From Aestuariibaculum suncheonense (GTDB taxonomy: Bacteria; Bacteroidota; Bacteroidia; Flavobacteriales; Flavobacteriaceae), in the NCBI RefSeq assembly GCF_014596935.1, contig NZ_JACVXC010000005.1, positions 184,490-248,489 on the forward strand: DNA of 64,000 nt. The letters run 5' to 3'. Shown piece by piece: positions 61,585 through 64,000 of this stretch. The first letter of the stretch is position 1, and the number at the start of each line of letters is the position of its first letter. A program made the position numbers and the translations under genes. Under the pieces are notes generated by a model that was given only the letters and a program-made list of their open reading frames with translations, ran no database searches and was not told where the DNA came from.

Positions 61585-61659
61585 CGGGGTGTAGCGTAGC
61601 CCGGTTATCGCGCCTGCTTTGGGAGCAGGAGGTCGCAGGTTCGAATCCTGCCACCCCGA
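61585..61659 (+). tRNA. tRNA-Pro (anticodon UGG)
   Basis: A cloverleaf can be drawn: acceptor CGGGGTG/CACCCCG, D-arm around GTAGCGTAGCCCGGTTATCG, anticodon stem CCTGC/GCAGG with loop TTTGGGA (anticodon TGG), T-arm GCAGG-TTCGAAT-CCTGC, discriminator A. CCA is not encoded. UGG reads Pro CCN codons. It is isolated, not in a tRNA cluster, with its own promoter and a terminator. Confidence 0.96.
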
Positions 61660-61683
61660 CAAACTTAGTAATAAGTTAAACTA

Positions 61684-61718
61684 AAACACTGTTAATCTTT
61701 TGATTTTCAGTGTTTTTT
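61684..61718 (+). terminator. Terminator after tRNA-Pro
   Basis: AAAACACTG and CAGTGTTTT form a 9-bp stem with a ~15-base loop and following T residues, 24 bases after the tRNA. Confidence 0.7.
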
Positions 61719-61832
61719 ATTTTTCATGCATTTGTTTGAATTCATTTAAAACTAAATGTTAGGTGTGCAATTCGGTGTGTAGAGGTTTAAACGAAATGTA
61801 TTATGGACTTCCTATATTAAAATGGAGACTGA

Positions 61833-61915
61833 ACACCTCACGCCTCACGCTTCACACCCCACTGTCATGCCGCACCTGATGCGGAATCCATTTATCTAAG
61901 CCCCACAACAGCAAA
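61833..61915. repeat. Dispersed repeat, copy 1 (C-rich tract plus hairpin)
   Basis: Order of parts: a CACCTCACGCCTCACGCTTC tract, CCCACTGTCATG, a hairpin CCGCA-CCTGA-TGCGG (61870-61884), AATCCATTTATCTAAG and CCCCACAACAGCAAACT. The same order recurs at 61921-62054 and, in part, at 63776-63848. Confidence 0.75.
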
Positions 61916-61920
61916 CTACG

Positions 61921-62054
61921 ACTTAACGACTCACGTCTCACGCCCCACGTTTCACGCTTAACACCCCACAACCGACAACGCTTAACATCCCACTATCATT
62001 CCGCACCTGATGCGGAATTCATTTATCTAAGCCCCACAACAGTAAACTGCGACT
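61921..62054. repeat. Dispersed repeat, copy 2
   Basis: Contains CTCACGTCTCACGCCCCACG, CCCACTATCATT, hairpin CCGCA-CCTGA-TGCGG (62001-62015), AATTCATTTATCTAAG and CCCCACAACAGTAAACT. It is close to copy 1 with point differences and an extra inner tract (TTTCACGCTTAACACCCCAC). It lies between the tRNA-Pro and the acyltransferase gene. Confidence 0.75.
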
Positions 62055-62075
62055 GTAACTCAACCACTCCTAGTC

Positions 62076-63119
62076 TCACGACACTCTCCCTTTTACATAT
62101 TGTCTGACTTTCTGAATAGGAACATCAATAAGTATAAAACTGAATTTAGATAAAACGATAATTAGACCAAATGCAACAACAACTGTAAGTACACCTGTAA
62201 AACTATTATTTAAAACAGGCTTTCCCCAAAGCAACATTGTTGCAGCAAAACCAGCCTGCCAGTGAAATAAATAAATAGGATAACTGTAGTCCCCAATAGA
62301 TTTATCTGTAGATTTCGATACAAAAGGAAGCTTATTATCTATTAAATAAACTATGATTAGCCCATTTAATATATAATTTAAATAAAAATTCATTTCATTA
62401 ATATAACTAAGATCCTGCTTCAAATGAGTTACAGAACCTAATACCGCATTAAAAACTAACAGAATAAATAAAACATAAATATTAAGTTTTACGCCTATTT
62501 GACTTAAAACAGATAGAATAAATCGCTTATAATGATAAATAATAGCGCCTATTGAAAAAGTAAGACCTCCGGCTAAAATAAAATCATATCTATATCCCCT
62601 TCCCAATCCTACGAAATAGGTGCCAACAAAATATATCACACCTGAAAAAAACCATATTAAAGTACGCCTTTTTGTTTTCGATAGCCCGAAGGCAATTAGC
62701 GAATAAAACAACAATTCTACAGTTAATGCCCACGAAGGAGGAGATAACCTGGGATGAATCAAATGCGGAGTCCATCTTGGAAAGATTAATGAAAAATTAT
62801 AAATAAATTCCTTCTTTTCTTTAGGTATATATAATGCATCCTTATAAGCTCTGGAATAATCTTCTCCGTAAAAATAAATAATTAAAATAGATACCAACAA
62901 TATAAACCAGTAAGTTGGATAAAGTCGTAAAAACCTATTAATACCAAAGCGAAAAATCCCTTTCAAATCATATCCATAGGTGTGGTGCATAATATAGGTC
63001 ATCAAATAACCACTTAATATAAAGAACCCATGAACAGCATATTGGCCTATAGCAGGTATTAATAATAAATGAGTGCATACAACTGCAATAGCTAATAACG
63101 TCCTGTAAGTTCCAAACAT
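62076..63119 (-). CDS. Acyltransferase-3 family membrane protein
   Basis: This 347-residue protein has about ten helices and the acyltransferase-3 (OafA/YrhL-like) pattern: TYRTLLAIAVVCTHLLLIPA at the N-terminus with the conserved His, GFFILSGYLMTYIMHHTYGY (an SGYLM motif), and RFLRLYPTYWFILL (R-x-Y-P). The C-terminal part has YPIYLFHWQAGFAATMLLWG. Such proteins transfer acetyl or other acyl groups to surface glycans. No SGNH domain is fused. It is flanked by repeat-rich DNA on both sides, suggesting an accessory locus. Confidence 0.9.
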   Translation of the reverse strand: MFGTYRTLLAIAVVCTHLLLIPAIGQYAVHGFFILSGYLMTYIMHHTYGYDLKGIFRFGINRFLRLYPTYWFILLVSILIIYFYGEDYSRAYKDALYIPKEKKEFIYNFSLIFPRWTPHLIHPRLSPPSWALTVELLFYSLIAFGLSKTKRRTLIWFFSGVIYFVGTYFVGLGRGYRYDFILAGGLTFSIGAIIYHYKRFILSVLSQIGVKLNIYVLFILLVFNAVLGSVTHLKQDLSYINEMNFYLNYILNGLIIVYLIDNKLPFVSKSTDKSIGDYSYPIYLFHWQAGFAATMLLWGKPVLNNSFTGVLTVVVAFGLIIVLSKFSFILIDVPIQKVRQYVKGRVS

Positions 63120-63522
63120 AAGTACTGGTTAAAGTTCAAGTAAATATAAATTAAATATATTATTCCATTCTTAAACTAATGATATTGTGTTTAACCTATA
63201 ACAATTAAGTTTAATTACTTATTTTAATCTCTTTTCAATCTCTCGCAAAAGACAATCTCTCACGTTTTTTCAAGCCTAATGTCATTAATGATAAGCAAAG
63301 TAAAGTCATCTGTTTAAAACTGTAATAGAACTTTACGACTTAACACCTCACGCCTCACATTACCAAACTAGGGCTGTCAAAAATCAGAAATAATAAGAGG
63401 AGGAATGAAACTGCGATGCGTAGCATCAAGCATGCAATTCCGAAAACGCATGGTGCTTTAGCAATTTCCTATTTTTTGACTTGACTTTTTTGGTTCTTTT
63501 TTGGTCAAGCAAATTGCGAAGT

Positions 63523-63618
63523 ACATCATGAGTTCAAAAAAAAACAATAGATAGGCACGAATAAAAGAGAACATCATGAGTTCTAAATAAGACAATAGAC
63601 ATACACGAATAAAAATGA
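63523..63618. repeat. Tandem repeat, two units of 48 bases
   Basis: Two copies starting ACATCATGAGTTC (63523 and 63571) and ending ACGAATAAAA-GAGA/ATGA. They are about 85% identical. The unit is a multiple of three, so the minus-strand frame repeats a 16-residue segment. Confidence 0.8.
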
Positions 63619-63775
63619 ACACGCTAAAATAAAACCCCTTGCCCCAATCAAATCTAGTGTTGACTAAGTAGAATCTTCGATTTCCTGCGTAGGTAGATTT
63701 GATATTAAGAGGAGTAAAATCGTTTACCGTCAAATCGAAAAAGGGGCTTGATTACTACAAGAAGGGACTAAACAA

Positions 63776-63848
63776 CTGACATCTCACGCCTCACGTTTCA
63801 CATCCCACTATCATGCCGCACCTGATGCGGAATCCATTTGTTTAAAAC
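63776..63848. repeat. Dispersed repeat, copy 3
   Basis: Contains CTCACGCCTCACGTTTCAC, CCCACTATCATG, the hairpin CCGCA-CCTGA-TGCGG (63816-63830) and AATCCATTTGTTTAA. It has the same part order as copies 1 and 2 in the same orientation, truncated after the AATCCATTT part. Confidence 0.7.
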
Positions 63849-63902
63849 TTACAGGGTACATCAAACAAGATGTTGACCTATGATTCATTTCGTAGCAAGA
63901 TC

Positions 63903-63993
63903 AGTTTTAAGGCGCAGTAAGGACAGAGAAGCATGGCCTAGCGTAGCGTTTGCCATGCGCTGTAAAGCCTTAAAACTAGAGATTCAAACTCTA
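63903..63993. repeat. Nested inverted repeats at the window end
   Basis: Outer arms AGTTTTAAGGC (63903-63913) and GCCTTAAAACT (63967-63977) are perfect 11-base complements. Inside, GCATGGC (63931-63937) and GCCATGC (63952-63958) form a second stem. A third small hairpin TAGAG-ATTCAAA-CTCTA (63977-63993) follows. The element could be a MITE-like or structured RNA relic. It may continue past the window. Confidence 0.55.
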
Positions 63994-64000
63994 TTTGTCA

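Larger units (their letters stand above)
61719..62075. other. Repeat-rich non-coding region
   Basis: No gene is seen between the tRNA-Pro terminator and the acyltransferase stop. The region is made largely of two copies of a repeat unit (61833-61915 and 61921-62054) with C-rich CTCACGCCTCACG-type segments and a CCGCA-CCTGA-TGCGG hairpin. Confidence 0.7.
63120..63902. other. Non-coding, repeat-rich region
   Basis: No convincing gene is found. The region has a partial CACCTCACGCCTCAC tract at ~63345-63359, a 48-base tandem repeat at 63523-63618, a further copy of the hairpin repeat at 63776-63848, and A+T-rich filler. A 91-residue frame on the minus strand (63458-63733) is mostly the translated tandem repeat and is not accepted as a gene. 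Confidence 0.65.

Noticed and set aside
63458..63733. A 91-codon minus-strand frame
   Set aside because: Nearly half is the translated 48-base tandem repeat; no signal, domain or promoter supports it.
61833..63848. A CRISPR array
   Set aside because: The repeats are few, long, uneven and lack regular spacers; no cas genes.
63120..64000. An insertion sequence at the right edge
   Set aside because: No transposase frame and no target duplication could be identified; only repeats and hairpins.

Overview
The window looks like a chromosome segment from a marine-type Flavobacteriaceae bacterium (Bacteroidota). The DNA is A+T-rich. Promoters follow the TTG...TAnnTTTG pattern of the phylum, and start codons lack purine-rich Shine-Dalgarno sites. 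The gene content includes GldI of the gliding machinery, several TonB-dependent receptors, a SecDF fusion, DUF853, DUF2911, DUF6122 and DUF6588 proteins, WbqC, and a two-subunit methylmalonyl-CoA mutase. No phage, plasmid, CRISPR or complete insertion sequence was seen. Most of the window is ordinary core genome. Only the last ~2.3 kb looks accessory and repeat-rich.

Layout: 0-5.4 kb holds a truncated hydrolase, a cupin, a YitT-type membrane protein, a HerA/DUF853 ATPase, queE and small envelope genes. 5.5-10.8 kb holds the most interesting locus, an operon of gatC, gatA and a gatB::aspS fusion. It is preceded by a 15-residue leader peptide with seven Asn codons and mutually exclusive antiterminator and terminator hairpins, which is the architecture of an amino-acid attenuator reading Asn-tRNA supply. 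10.9-17.7 kb holds a porin, gyrB with an upstream short ORF, and secreted or lipoprotein genes. 17.9-23 kb holds an ECF sigma / FecR anti-sigma / TonB-receptor system. A bipartite motif (GGGTAGGGTAAATT-N9-GTGTCT) occurs in front of both fecR and a divergent lipoprotein gene, which defines a likely promoter of this sigma factor.

23-40 kb holds mdh, secDF, an ATP-grasp enzyme with a GNAT neighbour, another TonB-type receptor, and an envelope/gliding cluster (DUF192 protein, lgt, a cyclophilin-FKBP fusion, gldI, nrnA). It continues with ndk, two cold-shock genes, a DciA-like gene, a 2H phosphoesterase and recF. 40-52.5 kb holds a TPR protein, ribH, two small paralogous membrane proteins, mutL, two tandem rhomboid proteases, an EEP-family hydrolase, WbqC, a signal peptidase I with an extra N-terminal domain, dapB and parAB. 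52.5-61.5 kb holds a udk-ftsB-methylmalonyl-CoA mutase operon and a cytochrome c / PQQ sugar dehydrogenase / TonB-receptor cluster. The end holds tRNA-Pro(UGG), an acyltransferase-3 gene and several families of repeats.

Functionally, the gat operon appears to be a self-contained module for tRNA-dependent Asn-tRNA(Asn) formation. The AspRS half carries the His typical of non-discriminating AspRS, GatCAB would amidate the mischarged tRNA, and the leader peptide would sense the product. All functional statements are inferred from sequence reading. No database search was run.
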